A stretch of 64,000 nucleotides of DNA from Thecaphora thlaspeos (GCA_900291925.1 UWYS01000004.1:434001-498000), one strand, 5' to 3'. Counted from the stretch's first letter, positions 9,758 to 22,187 are shown. The notes: generated by a model from the letters alone, not told the origin. Numbers and translations: made by a program.

Positions 9758-12700
9758 ATGTCGGCCCCGTCGATGAACATCACCGAATCGGAATTTCAGC
9801 GCGAGGTAGAGGCTCTTAAGTCGCATCGACGGCTATCGGTTAACCGGCCCATCGTCGATCCGGATCTTCCCGACCTAGCAGCCGTCCATGGCGGCGGACA
9901 GGAGCTGCTCTCGGTCCCATCGCCGGAGCGAGAGCGAGAATGGAGGGGCGTGAACCTGGTGGACGAGGGTGCGATCGTCGGACTCGATGCGTCCTCCCGC
10001 CCCTTAGCTCAGCGCAAGGGCTCCGGCAGCGAGCGAGCTCGCTTCACCGCCAGACGAAGGGGCCTTGGTGCGGATCGGCCAGACTCGCCCGACTCCATTG
10101 CCGGACGAGAGTCGGCACGGTCTCCCTCGCCCAGCTCCAGCTTGGGTCGCCGCTCTAGCAGGGGCGGCCAACATGATCCGTCGAGGCCACAGGATCCGAG
10201 CCACCTCTTCTGGGTTCCAGCCTCGGTGCACCCCGAGATATCTCCGGCAGACTTTCGCAACTTCCTGAAAGATCACGCCGCACGGACAGTGGTGAGCCAG
10301 ACTGAGCTGGCCGAGCAGGACCCGCTGGCCGCTGGCGAGGCGCTCCCACTAACCGGCCACGACTCCCCCATCGCGAATCGGATCAACTCTCTGCGGCGCC
10401 AGAACGAAGGGCAGGGCGACCTCATCAGCCGCTCCACCTCGCTGAGCCGGCGAGGTAGCACCCTGAGGCGGCAATATCGTCCGGAAAATGATGCCGACGA
10501 CGACGACGACAACAGCATCAACATCAGCAGCGCCAGCTACCGCGTCGGCTCTCAACGGAGCGCTCGTGGTGGAGCCTACGGTGCCAACGTTCCGACCTTG
10601 ACCATTGACGATCTGCAGAAGCTCGAGCAGCTGGCCGAGGAAGCGAGCAAGAGCGACGACCCGACGCAGCTGCGCAATGTCTTGCGTCGTACGCTGAGCA
10701 TCAACACGTCGCCGCTAGGTAAGCAAATGGCTGCGGAGCCACTGCACACAGGGTGCATTATGTTACAGTCGTCTGCGTCGGACGTCAAAATCGCTGACAG
10801 GTCTTCGTGTGCCTCCGCCTCTGTACAGCTTTCGACCAGGCCGACGATGTCCGGCCCGTTGGGGAGGCCGACGACGCCGACGCGCCCATCATTGTGCCGC
10901 GACCCGGGCAGATCCTGCGTCGTGCGGTGCGCACAAAGATTCGCAAGGCATCTTTATCCGGCGACAACCGCTCCGGGAGCCCTGCCCCGCGACGCAGCCG
11001 GGGCAGCGGAAGCCCAGCCGAGTCCGAGTTCGCTCTTGACGGTGCCAAGGCGGTCGAAACGCCGGAGGCGAACGCCGCCGTGATGCAGAGGAGGCCGAGT
11101 GACCAGTCCGAGATCTCGTCGGGAGCCGAGGAAGAGTCTAGCTTCGGCGAGAGCTCTCGCCCGCAGTCGGATGAGGCCACCGACTCCATCGTAGACGCCT
11201 ACTCTCGGGATTCGTACCACTCGGACGCCTCTCAGAGGACGAGCCTGACGTCTCTGGCGGACACCTTCTCCGACGGGAGCATCGCCACGGCAGCTAGGCT
11301 TAAAAGCCGGAGCCCCTCGCCGCCGCGGACGCCTACGCAGGCGTCGATTGCCACGGCATCCAAGAGCGGTTACTTCGACATCGCCGACGACAGCGGAGTT
11401 CAGCCGACGGTGGCGGAGGGCGGGAAGGAGCCCAAGCAGGAGGGCGCAGCAACGGGCTCGACGCCGACGCTTCTGGCTGGTTCCGCCGCTCTGAGCGATT
11501 CTCCGATGTCATCCCCCAGCCATGAAAAGACCCCGGTCAACGCGAACCAGATCAAACCAATTCCGGTCTCGTACGTCCCTCCGATGCCGGCCTTCGAGAA
11601 GACGACGAGGAAGCCGCCAGCGCCTGCCTCGATCAAGTCGTCGACGACAGCCCCCAACGCTTCGACGACCTCTCTGCAGCATCAGTCTAGAGCCGCTTCG
11701 GCGGGCCAGCAGACCTCTCGAAGGGCGGCCACCGCTGCTGCTGGTGGCGGTATAGCAGCAGGAACGGCCGTAGCCGCGAATGCTGCCAAGGCAACGGCGA
11801 CGACCGCGTCACCAACGGCGTCTGTCACACCTGTAGCGGCACATACCGGACGGCCCCGTCCCGTTTCGCCTCCGCCGCAGAGGCAAAAGGACAAGGAGCG
11901 AAAGGCAGGCTTCGGGCTGTCGTGGTTCGGCCTGGGCAAGGACGATGACGACGAGCGCGACAGAGCCTCAAAACTAGAGAAGGAGGAGCGGAAGAAGGAA
12001 AAGTACGAGAAGCGCGAACGCAAGGAGCGCGAGAAGGAGGAAGAGCGCGAGAAGGAGAAGGAGAAGGACTCGTCTAGCTTCCTGGGCGCGCTGTTTGGCA
12101 AGAAAAGGGGCCAGGACGATGGAAGTCCGCACGCCGCTTCCGCACACAAGGGCTTCAACAATGGCCAGATCACCGCCGGAAGCCTACTGGATCGGAACGC
12201 AATGGGCGCCTACGGTCGCGGCGGGATGAGCTCGTACCGCTACCCCATCCACATTGAGCGCGCCGTATACCGCCTCAGCCACATTAAGCTGGCCAACCCC
12301 AGGCGGCCGCTTTACGAGCAGGTCCTGATCTCGAACCTCATGTTCTGGTACCTCAGCGTCATCAACCAGTCCCAGCAGCAACAGCAGCAGCTTCAAAAGC
12401 ATCAGCAGCAACAGCAGCAGCTCGGTGCTGGCCAGGACGCTGTTGGTGGTCGCGACTCGCAAGTGGCCAGCATGGCACACGGCCTAACGCCCGCAGGAGC
12501 GGCGGCCGCCATCGCTGCTGGCGCCATGCCGGCGCCGGTCCCGGGCGCCATGCCGCTCGAAGGCTCGGCCAACAGGCACGACACCGCACCGGTCGAATCG
12601 GGCTCGCAGTACTCAGGGCAGGACAAGGCGGGTGCCAGCCACGGCGGCTTGGGCGCTTCGGTGAAGCAAAGGCGGAGCGGACTGACGAAACCGGACAGAG

Positions 12701-13698
12701 CGCCGGCCGGATCGAGCCGGGGTCGAGCGGCAGAGATGCCGATGAAGCAGCCCGGGTACGGTGTACAGCACCAGCAGATCAACGATGACCTCAAGACGAT
12801 GTCAAACCCCATGGAGTACGGCGGCCTCGGCCAGGGTTCCGGCATCGCCGAGCAAATCGCCAGCGCGGGAGGCTTCACGGTCGGTCAGGTGGTCGACACG
12901 CAGACGCTGCATGCCAACACGCCCTACCGGCTGCTCAACGACGGCGGAACAGCTCCTGCCAAGCGAGGCCACGACACCTGGGGCAGCGCCGACGACAACG
13001 GCTCCGGCGCCGACTACCTCGGTCTAGGGGACGAATTTGGCAGCACGGCGCCGTTATGGTCAGGCGTGGGGATCGAATCCGGAGGCGCTGACCTCGACGC
13101 TGGAGCGGCGGCGGAGGCCAGCGCGTCGTCGACGGCCAGCGGAGAAAGCGCCAAGTTGCGCGACCCTGCAAAGGAGCTCGATTCGGGTGCGTGGATGGGC
13201 GGCAAGCGTCGGTCGGACGGGCCCCTTCCGCACCGGCACGTGCCGGCCGGTGCAAGGGGAAGAGGAAGGATGAGCGACGTCGGCGTTAGCGCGCGACCCC
13301 TCGGAGGCAGCATTGGTACCTCGTCGGGACCGTCGTCGTCGTCGTCGTCGTTGTCATCGGCGGCGACGGCGGCTGTATCGCCAGTGCCTTCTTCCAACAG
13401 CCAGAGGCGGAGCGAGTCGGTGCAGGGCTCCTCCGGCGACCATGACGGCCGTCCCGATCGCAGCGACCACACCAGCGACCCCGCTCCGCAGGCCTGGCGC
13501 GGCACGCCCTCCTCGGACTCGCCCTACTCCTCTCCGCACAGCACCGCTACACAGCACGGCTCTGACGACCTCGCCACCAACGGCTGGCACGAAGATGCCT
13601 TGGTCGATCGTACAAAGGGCCAACTGAAGCTGGCCGAGATCCCTAACTCCAGCGCGGTCCTAGAGGCGGCGAGGACGAGCCAGTCACGCAGACGTTGA
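9758..13698 (+). CDS. ZDS1: Zds1/Zds2-type cell polarity and PP2A-Cdc55 regulator
   Basis: This is a homologue of yeast Zds1/Zds2, which bind PP2A-Cdc55 and act in mitotic entry, Cdc14 release, polarity and stress signalling. Two exons: 9758-10718 and 10829-13698, giving 1276 residues. A conserved N-terminal motif lies at about residues 149-174 (LFWVPASVHPEISPADFRNF). The diagnostic Zds C-terminal motif lies at about 792-835 (YPIHIERAVYRLSHIKLANP, then RPLYEQVLISNLMFWYLSVI). Between them is a long Ser/Pro/Ala-rich disordered region, ending in a strongly charged Lys/Glu segment around 12000-12070. A glutamine-rich tract follows the Zds motif at about 12370-12420, and then a roughly 430-residue low-complexity tail, unusual because the motif is usually close to the C-terminus. 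The second of two possible acceptors (10828, not 10800) is the one that keeps frame. Confidence 0.88.
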
Positions 13699-14757
13699 CT
13701 TGTCTGACCCTACCCTACTCTCGCCCCTTGGTGCGCAGCTATGTTGCTGGCATTCGGAAGTTCCCTAGCCCTCGTCTCCCAGCCTTCACCGCACTTCCAT
13801 GTGCAGGCACTTCATCTGCTCCCTTCTTTGTTTCCATACTCACTACTGTCACACGATTCCCGGCCTTTCCTGGTTGCAGCAGAGACGAAGCACGCATCAA
13901 AGACCGAACGACAAGCCGCATGGATTGAATTTTGGCTGACGGTCTGGCGCGGGGCGTTCAGATATTGTACTGGCGGGTTGCCAAACGTATGGCCAGGTGG
14001 CGGCGCAGGGCACGAGCTTGATGGTAGGAGAGCCGGGAGCGCCGACGTCGGAACGGCCGCCCGATGTCAGCCGGCCGAAAGATGTCAGCTCGCGGCCTTT
14101 CACGAACGCCGAGCACCGCGTGCGTTGCTCCGTCACCGCGCGCCGACCACTCGCCACCCGTCTGCCCTGCGGATTTCAAATGGCCGGCTGGCCGCCGCCT
14201 TGTCGTGTGGCACCTTCGGCCAAGCCGACTTGGTTGTCGAATTCGAACCCGGGTTAAAGAAAATAGAAATTTTAAATTAAGAAGCCGATTGCCGCTGGCG
14301 AATTCAACTTTCCAAATCCGTTGCCCGGCCCGTCGTCCAGCCCGCCCTGGCAGGGGGCTGAAGGTGGGGCCGCTGCGCCGTGGCGGGCGGCGTGAGGCTG
14401 TGACTCGGCGGCGGACTGCCAGCCAAGCCCCTCAGCCAACCAGCCACTGCAGCTTGCCTGCTGGATCGCGGGATTTTGCCGCGTTTGGCCCAGCCTCGCC
14501 CGCCTTTTTGGCACGGAAGGGAAGAAGACCGCCCTCTCCTCTCTCTCCTCCCTTCATACCATCCTCTATAGCCGTCACCACCACCGCCCCTCTTGCCACA
14601 TTCCGTCTCGAATCGACTCGCTTCCGACACAGACGACCCCTTCATCACCCGCATACAGTCTCTCTCTACGCCTCTTTCTTAGATCGCAAGAGATTAAGAA
14701 CAGGTCTATTTCCGCTCACCACCACCACATCCACATCCACCCACACACGTAGTCAGC
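13699..14757. other. intergenic region and leader upstream of homocitrate synthase
   Basis: This gap of 1059 bases lies between tandem plus-strand genes. It contains an AT-only-like block at about 14255-14282 that stands out from the GC-rich surroundings. A C/T-rich stretch at about 14525-14755 is probably the transcription start region and 5' leader of the downstream gene. A tRNA-like T-arm sequence near 14236 was examined and rejected. Confidence 0.5.
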
Positions 14758-16233
14758 ATGTGCGACCACTTCGAGCCCGGTGCCACCCAAAAGGTCAACG
14801 GCGCCGCCCCCGAGACCCACGTTGGCATCGACACCTCGATGTCGGTCGGCTCCAACGGTGCCCCCGTCAACGGCGGCGAGGTCCGAAGGCAGCCCAACCT
14901 CGCCGATACCGGCAACGTTGGCCAGGTCCAGCCCTTCAACTCGCGATACTCGGACTTTCTCAGCAACACCTCCAATTTCAAGATCATCGAGTCGACCCTG
15001 CGAGGTAAGCATCATTCTCGCAATCGCCCTGCACTTTTTTGGTAGCTGAGGCGGTGCCTTGCGACCGGCTATTGACCTGTCGCCCCCCTTTTACCCTTTA
15101 ACCCTTCCTACAACGCACGGTCTATAGAGGGTGAGCAGTTCGCCAACGCCTTCTTCGACACCGAGACCAAGGTCAAGATCGCCAAGGCCCTCGATAAGTT
15201 CGGCGTCGACTGCATCGAGCTCACCTCGCCCGCCGCCTCGGAGCAGTCGCGCAAGGACTGCGAGACCATCTGCAAGCTCGGCCTCAAGGCCAAGGTCATC
15301 ACCCACATCCGATGCCACATGGACGACGCCCGGATTGCCGTTGAGACCGGTGTTGACGGCGTCGACGTCGTCATGGGCACTTCCAAGTTCCTCCGCGAGT
15401 ACTCGCACGGCAAGGACATGACGTACATCACCAAGACCGCCATCGAGGTCATCCAGTTCGTCAAGAGCAAGGGCATTGAGATCCGCTTCTCGACCGAGGA
15501 CTCGTTCCGTTCGGACCTCGTCGACCTGCTCAGCATCTACCAGGCCGTCGACAAGGTCGGTGTCAACCGTGTCGGCATTGCCGACACCGTCGGTGTCGCC
15601 AACCCGCGCCAGGTCTACGACCTGGTCCGAACGCTACGCGGCGTCGTCGGATGCGACATCGAGTGCCACTTCCACAACGACACTGGCTGCGCCATTGCCA
15701 ACGCCTACACGGCGCTCGAAGCCGGCGCCACCCACGTTGACACCTCGGTGCTCGGCATTGGCGAGAGGAACGGTATCCCGTCGCTGGGTGGCTTCATCGC
15801 GAGGATGTACACCGCCGACCGCGAGTACGTCATGAGCAAGTATAACCTCAAGGCGCTGCGTGAGGTCGAGAACCTCGTCGCCGAGGCCGTCCAGATCCAA
15901 GTTCCCTTCAACAACTATGTCACCGGCTACTGCGCCTTTACCCACAAGGCCGGCATCCATGCCAAGGCGATCCTCGCTAACCCGTCAACGTACGAGATCA
16001 TCCGACCCGAGGACTTCGGCATGAGCCGATACGTCAGCATCGGACACCGACTGACGGGCTGGAACGCCGTCAAGTCGCGCTGCGAGCAGCTTGAGCTCGA
16101 CCTGACCGAGGAGCAGGTCAAGGAGGCGACCGCCAACATCAAGAAGCTTGCCGACGTGCGTGAGCAGACGATGGAGGATGTCGACCGCATCCTGCGAAAC
16201 TACGCCAGGAGCATCGAGGCCGGCACCGCCTAA
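14758..16233 (+). CDS. LYS20: homocitrate synthase
   Basis: This enzyme condenses acetyl-CoA with 2-oxoglutarate to homocitrate, the first and feedback-controlled step of the fungal alpha-aminoadipate lysine pathway. Two exons: 14758-15004 and 15128-16233, giving 450 residues, close to yeast Lys20/Lys21 plus a roughly 50-residue N-terminal extension. The intron falls inside the signature [14 protein letters not shown], between the Arg and Glu codons. Other DRE-TIM metallolyase landmarks are visible: [24 protein letters not shown], the metal-binding [17 protein letters not shown], and [16 protein letters not shown] near the C-terminal subdomain. The N-terminal extension is rich in Gly/Asn/Val and does not look like a strong mitochondrial presequence. 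Identity is secure; Lys20 and Lys21 cannot be told apart from one copy. Confidence 0.96.
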
Positions 16234-16929
16234 GCGAAGGCCGCTTCTTCGCCTACCTGCCTGTCCGCCTGCTTGCCTCCCAAAAAATCACGCCCTGAGC
16301 TCATGCAGCCGACTCGGCCCGCCTCTCAACTTCTCTCTGACCTGTATCGTCTACGATCCCCGTTCCCCGCCATTCTTTTTTTTTTTTTTGCAATCTCTTC
16401 TGGCACTCGTTTCTGTACCGTACCATCATGCACGCATGTCTCCTCTTCTGCTCATCTAATCCCCCAGCATGACAACCTCGCACGTCGACATCGATCCCGC
16501 TCTCCCGGCTGCTGTCTCTCGTTGCCTGTCCTGCCATTCGTTCGACGCTCGCCTCTAGTGTCAATGTCGTGCGTCACTGACCAGCACCTGTCGGTGCCCT
16601 TTCCTGCTGCGTCCATGCAACCCACATCTTCGACTCTGATGCGATGCGGCGAGACGCACGCACGCGAGGCTGGGCCGACCGGTAAGGCGCGAAAGGGGGC
16701 GCGCAGCAGTCCGGCGGGGCGCCCCCTCCGCTTTCCTGCCCATGAAAAAGCTCAGATCGCCGAGGGTCACCGTGCGCGCCAGCAACGCCCCAACCGTTGT
16801 CTGGCGGGGGGGGCGGGAGGACGCTCGCCCCTTGACCCACCCTCACCTCCTGTTCCCCAGCTTCCCTCCGATCATTCTTCCCAGCCAACGCATTCCGCGA
16901 CCGCGACTGCGACCCAAGCTACCGATATC
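16234..16929. other. intergenic region between homocitrate synthase and the PAP2/deaminase gene
   Basis: This 696-base gap contains a run of 14 T at 16376-16389, about 140 bases after the homocitrate synthase stop and probably within its 3' UTR or termination region. A C-rich leader runs at about 16830-16920 before the next start codon. An open frame spanning 16273-17001 is not protein-like. Confidence 0.5.
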
Positions 16930-18782
16930 ATGGTCCGAGGTAGCTCCATAGATCCCTCGCGCTACGCGTCCTTGTCCCTGACACACGTCCGCTGTGAGTA
17001 GACTCACCCTCGCCGTATGGTCAACTACCATGCGCTGTCCCCGAAAGCCTCTCGCCTTTCCCTGACAGTCCCCTGCCTGCGCCTTCTCACCTGCCACAGA
17101 CGACCCCGATGATCCCTTCTCCAAGATTCTGTCGCTCGCCACGCTCTCTCCAATCTTCCTCCTGTGCTCCTACGTGACCATCATCCTGTACCGTCGCGAG
17201 CTGACCTTCATCAATGCGCTCCTCGGCCAGCTGAGCTGCGAAGGTCTCAACTTGCTCCTGAAGCGACTCATTCGTCAACCTCGGCCCACGGCCGACTTCG
17301 GGTTGGGCTACGGCATGCCCAGCTCCCACTCGCAGTTCCTCGGCTTCTTTGCGGCCTTCTTCCTGGCCCACTTTGGCCTGAACCGACCGCCGCCCATGCG
17401 CAAGAGGACCCTGGTCGGCATCATGAGGAGGGCCGAACACGACGCCGCTATGGTTGCGATCGCGGTGCTGGCGGCTGTGACCTGCTACTCCAGGTGAGTG
17501 CATCCACGTCGGTATCAAGGTAGCGAATGGTGAAGCTGACACGGCTCAAGTTTTCCGTTACAGGTACCACCTTCACTACCACACCCCGCTGCAGATCTTT
17601 GTCGGCGCATCCATTGGGCTGGTCTACGGCAGCCTATACTACTACCTGACGGAGCATCTGACTCGCGAGGCCCTCTGCCTGCCCGCGCCATTCGGTGTCG
17701 GCTCGGACTCGTCCTCCATCGCCATTAAGACCAACCGCCTGATTGCTCCCACGTCGACCTCGTCCAGCCTGCGCCAACGCAGACCTTCCCAGAGCGCCAG
17801 CACGTCCAGACCGACGCAGGCCAGAGGCGGACACCATCGACGTAGGTTCAGCCTCTCGGAACGACTCATACCCGATCTTCACCCTGCCCCGCCCCTCCGG
17901 CAGATGATTCTCGACCATCCCATCTCGGTCGCCTTCCGACTGCGAGATAGCTGGATGGTCTGGCGCGATGGTGGCATCGAAGGCGAGTACGGAACGTGGC
18001 AGCGGGAGTGGATGAAGAGACGCAAGCCATGGAAGAGCCACTACGATTCACACGCCCCGTCCGACGCGTCTATAGATGTCGACGAGGCGGAAGTGGAGGG
18101 GGGCCAGCAACCGGAATTAGAGCGACACTACAATCTCATGATCACGGCACTTCGGGAAGCCGACAGGTGCGTACCGCTCACCACGGCCTTTTGCGTCGGA
18201 TGCGTCATCGCCGTCCAACCCAGCTCGGGCCCATCCTCGGTCGCCGGACGGGTGCTCACGTCGGGCTTTTCGCGCGAGCTCCCCGGAAACACACACGCCG
18301 AACAGTGTGCCCTTGAAAAGCTCGAAGAGCTGTACGGTCGACGTTGCACCCTCTCGTCCACGTCGCCCAAGGTTCGCAGGACCATCAAGCTCGATCTCTA
18401 CACAACGATGGAACCCTGCTCGGAAAGACTGAGCGGCAATGCGCCGTGCGTCCAGCGAATCCTCGCTTTTAACCAGGCAGGCCAGGCTGGCGAGCTCGTC
18501 TTTTCGCTGCCCACTGACGACGACCAGGAGGAGGAAGTGGTGCTGGCGATCCAAAGGGTGTTGCAGGGCGTCTCGGAGCCCGAGGATTTCGTGAAATGTC
18601 AAGGCGCCAAGACGCTGAGGGACGACAGGGTCGATGTCGCCGTTGTCAAGGCTCCACGGGCAAAGGCGGAGGGTGGCATCGGCGGTGATTGGCTCGAGAT
18701 GGAATGCCTGAGGATCGCGAAAAAGGGACACGAGGACGAACCAAGGGCCGACGAAAAGGTTGCGGCTATGTGGAAGAAGTAG
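16930..18782 (+). CDS. apparent fusion: dolichyldiphosphatase (PAP2) joined to a Rib2-type DRAP deaminase
   Basis: Three exons in consistent phase, 16930-16993, 17100-17493 and 17564-18782, encode 558 residues with no stop between two unrelated enzymes. Residues 1-300 match Cax4/DOLPP1, the ER-lumenal phosphatase that recycles dolichyl pyrophosphate after N-glycosylation. KRLIRQPRP lies at 76-84, PSSHSQF at 95-101 and SRYHLHYHTPLQ at 152-163, with hydrophobic segments between, and a RLRDSWMVW tail region. Residues from about 338 onward match the C-terminal deaminase of yeast Rib2 (riboflavin pathway): TAFCVGCVIAV, then ELPGNTHAEQCALEKL (His397, Glu399), then YTTMEPCSERLSGNAPCVQR (Cys438, Cys448). 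These are the zinc and proton-transfer residues of the CMP/DRAP deaminase fold. The yeast Rib2 pseudouridine synthase half is absent. An internal start, for example the ATG at 17904, could alternatively give a separate deaminase. The domain calls are firm; that one polypeptide is made is inferred. Confidence 0.82.
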
Positions 18783-18874
18783 AGGATGCGTCGATTGGTA
18801 TGACAAGTAGACGCCCCGTCTGGTAGAGGTTAGAATATGCTGGGATTCCTATACAGATGAAGGAGGAAAGGTGG

Positions 18875-21662
18875 CTAGGCCAGCTGCATCATGCTCTGTC
18901 GTCGTATTTCTTGCGCTGATGCGCGGATCGGCGAGGCCCGGTGCGGCTCCTCGGCCGTCGTCAGCGTCAAGGAGGGTACTGAGCGGGGCGAACAGCGGGG
19001 AAAGAAAAGTCAGCCTCAAGCGGGCAGCGTGCCGGCAATGTCACGAGCGGCAATATCTCTTCGACACTCACCGGACTCTGCTAAGCCCTCGGGACGCAGC
19101 AGTTCTCTTTCCAATCCGAGGGTAGAACGGCACGCAGACCGGGTAGACCATGTCAGTCACGCGATCCACTCCCGGCCAGAAAAGCGACGTTGCTTCACTC
19201 ACTCGATGAGGTAGGAAAAGTCGAGTCCGACCTCTTTGAGCTGCGCCGCGCTGCTCCGGCTGATCTCGAGGCACTCAGAGATGACTCTGGGATCCTGGTC
19301 GACGCCGTAAACCTGCCTTCGGAACGTTTCGCCGTACGCCTCGATCTGCGTCGAAGCCCACTGTACAAAGCCTTTATCGGTGGGACGAAACGGTGAGTGA
19401 GAGATACGTGTTTCGGTAGGTCAGCTCTTGGCAATACTCGCTCGCGCTTGTCGACTCGAGACCGCAAGGATTGCGGGAGGGGCCAGGCAACGTACCAGAC
19501 GCCATCCTGTTATCTTTGAAAGCGCTCATGTACCACTCGCTTGTATTCTTGATGAGCGTGAAATAGACCAACGCGAGCTCAGAGATGTAGAGGCTGACGT
19601 CTCCCTCGTACTTGATCTGCCGCGTCCGACGTTTCAGCAGCTCGGTGCGCGCCGTCAGGAAAAGCTCGCGCGCCTTTTCGCCCTTGTCGAGCCGGAGCAG
19701 GTAGCCCGCGTTTCGAACCACGGCCGACTTTTTCAGCGACTGCTGCCCGAAGTCGGCGCTGATAGCTGTCACGAGGTCGTGAATACGGGAGGCGAGCTTC
19801 GAGGAGAGGTCGACGAACGCTAGTTCAGAGGGTGAATAGGTTGATAGCACGCCTTTGCCTATTGCCCCAAAGGAAGAATAACAGGGATAGGTTGCAGAAA
19901 GGACGGCAAGGTGAGCATCACTCTATCTGTCCGTCCGCTACCTGGGCTTTTGAGAAGCTGCATCGACGTACCTTTCTCCACCAGCGCGACGGCCTCTTCC
20001 CACTCGCGAAGCGCAATGCACACAGCCAACTCGTCGGCAAAGTCGTTGTTCCAGCGACCCGGATCCTTTCTCTCGCTGGCCGCGCTGGCCGCCGCTGCTG
20101 CCAGCACGCTATTGCCTCCGCCTTCCGGGCCGTTTTCGCCAATGGTCGAAAGCAAGCTAGACGGCCCCGAGGCGCCAGCTCGCGACCCTCCAAGTGTGTT
20201 CACTTGATCCATCCCCGGCGTTGAAAGCAGGGTAGACTGCCTTTTTTTGGCTTCCGCCTCGGCGTTGTTCTCCTTGCGACGCTTGTTGGCGAGCTCCTCG
20301 GCGACCCGCTTGAATGCGTTGAGCAGGGCCATTTTGTCCTCGCCGCGGTCGGAGCGGTAGACGAACGTCTCCTTGCCGCGCTTTATTTTGATGGCGTTGG
20401 TGAGGTCGCCGCCGTCCTTGAGATCGATGACGACGATTTCGGCAAGGCTGAAGCACCTCTCGGCAACGAGGCGGACCTTGCTGCTCATCTGGCGCTTCTT
20501 TCGGACGGCGATCAGCAGGAGGTCGTCGAGCAGGAAGAGAGCGATCCCTTGCCTCGGTTTGTAGGTGGCCGAGTTGAGCTCGGTGAAGGTGCTAGCCTCG
20601 GCAATAAGGTGGCGGCCAGGTACGTAGGGGAGAAACTTCTGCGAGCCCTCGATGCCCTCCCACAGCGAGGTGATCTGTGCGCGGTAGATCTGCTGCAGGT
20701 CGATCATGCTGGTGCGATTGTTCCGTCCGCCCTTTCCGCCGTGGCCGAAGTCGGAGAAGCCTGATGAGAGCAGTGCGGAAGAACACGAGAGCAGGACGAC
20801 GTGAGCAGGCGAAGTTCAAGGACAATCTTAGCCGTGGGGTAAGTCTTTCGTCGCGCTTACCTCCTGTGCCGGTGGAGTCGTCAATCTCGAGGGCCTGTGG
20901 AAGTTGCTTCCACTCTGTCAAGAGCTCCTTGAGCTCGAGCATGTCGTTCTCGAGCGTGGCGATCTCCTTGCTGATGGTGATGAACTCGGCATAGTTTTTG
21001 AAGACCTGCCGCTTGAGGTCTTCGTTGGCAGCCTCCTTTGCGCCGGCCAGCGAGGACTTGAAGGTGCGGAGGCTAGACTCAGAGTGCTGCGAAAGCTTGG
21101 CTCTAAGGTAGGCCTGCGGGTCGAAGTCGTCCTGGGAGAGAAGTGTGAGGTCGATAGCAGGATCGGCGGCAAAATGGTCTGTCCCTGATCGGGCGCTGTC
21201 GGACGAGGCTCTTGGGCGGATGGCATCGTCCTCTGCCCCGAAACCGTCGGCGAAACCGTCGCCCATGATTGGGAGGAGGGTTCCGTCGCTCTGATTTGTG
21301 ATCCGCTGTCCGACCTGTAGCTGTGGCATCGAGGGAAGGCTGGGGACGTCTGGGACAGCGCTAAAGCCGCCTGGCCCAAGGGCGGTGGGTTCAGCGTACC
21401 TCATCGAGAGGCGCTTCTTGAGGTTGAAGCCGACCTCGGAGGCCTTTTTGCGTGACTTTTTAAGAACATTGGCGCTGCCTGCGCTCTGTGCCGAGGGTCT
21501 GAAGGCCGATGCCGACGTCGATGCTGTGTGGCTGTGGCTGGGCCGCGATGGACCGGCATCGTGGGGATAGCCGGCGAGCGATGCTCCGTGGACTGATGGT
21601 ATGGCGGGAGCGTCGTCCTTGTTGTAGAGCGTCATGGGACGCGTGCGAAGAGAGCGCGACAT
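18875..21662 (-). CDS. EXO84: exocyst complex subunit Exo84
   Basis: This is a subunit of the octameric exocyst that tethers secretory vesicles at the plasma membrane. Six exons keep phase: 20861-21662, 19972-20760, 19496-19858, 19203-19371, 19072-19106 and 18875-18978, giving 753 residues. The N-terminal 190 residues are basic and disordered. The exocyst coiled-coil core begins near FDPQAYLRAKLSQHSESSLR and continues through ITISKEIATLENDMLELKEL. A PH domain follows at about residues 304-420 (KFLPYVPGRHLIAEASTFTE, LLDDLLLIAVRKKRQ). The helical cullin-repeat-like C-terminus includes FADELAVCIALREWEEAVAL and LVYFTLIKNTSEWYMSAF. Exons 4-6 are short and were placed by phase; the tail they give (EELLRPEGLAESV, then QEIRRQSMMQLA) is plausible but less certain. 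The start was chosen at the MSRSLRTR methionine; the frame is open further upstream through a proline run. Confidence 0.9.
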
Positions 21663-22187
21663 GACGAACAGCGATACGATTGGACCTGGCGACGACGGTG
21701 GCGGGGGTGGCGGGGGTGGCGGGGTGGAAGAGAAGAAGGGAGATGGGCGAAGCGGAGGCGAGGTGGACAGCAGCAGGGCGAGGCTTTGGCTCGGCCGTGC
21801 GCCTGCTCCGCAACGGCAGGCGACAAGTGGAGCTGGTCTGTGTCTACCAACAGCCGTGAACACGCTTCTCCAAAAGTGGGCCACGGGGCAAGGGTCCTTT
21901 CTGGCTACACTGCACTCTCTCTCTTACTGGCGCCTCCCTCTCTTCTCTGTCTGTCACCCTGTCACCTCGCACCCGCTAACTTCACCCAATCACCCTTCCC
22001 GGCTCACCCGTCGGCGACTTGCTGGCCATCACACATCATCCCTCCCACCCCTGAATTTCGGCTGCGTCCCGCCTCGATCTCGTCTGCCTCTTGCCCTGAC
22101 CCTGTCGCGCTGGCCGCACCCATTCGACCAGCTCAGACGACGGCTTAGTCACTACCGACCCCTCACATCCGCTCGCCACTTCTGGCC
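21663..22187. promoter_or_regulatory. divergent promoter region of EXO84 and DOP1
   Basis: This is a 525-base gap between two membrane-traffic genes transcribed away from each other. On the plus strand it begins with a GGCGGGGGT-type short repeat at about 21695-21725 and becomes C/T-rich towards the DOP1 start. No named binding site was identified. Confidence 0.45.

Noticed and set aside
14236..14260. tRNA T-arm-like TTCGAA sequence
   Set aside because: On either strand the flanks do not form the five-pair stem, and no acceptor, D or anticodon arm could be fitted.
16273..17001. Plus-strand frame of 242 codons overlapping the start of the PAP2 gene
   Set aside because: Low-complexity translation starting in the 3' UTR of homocitrate synthase; it conflicts with the well-supported exon 1.
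18117..18806. Minus-strand frame of 229 codons antisense to the deaminase
   Set aside because: The plus strand carries a clear catalytic domain; the antisense translation has no family features.
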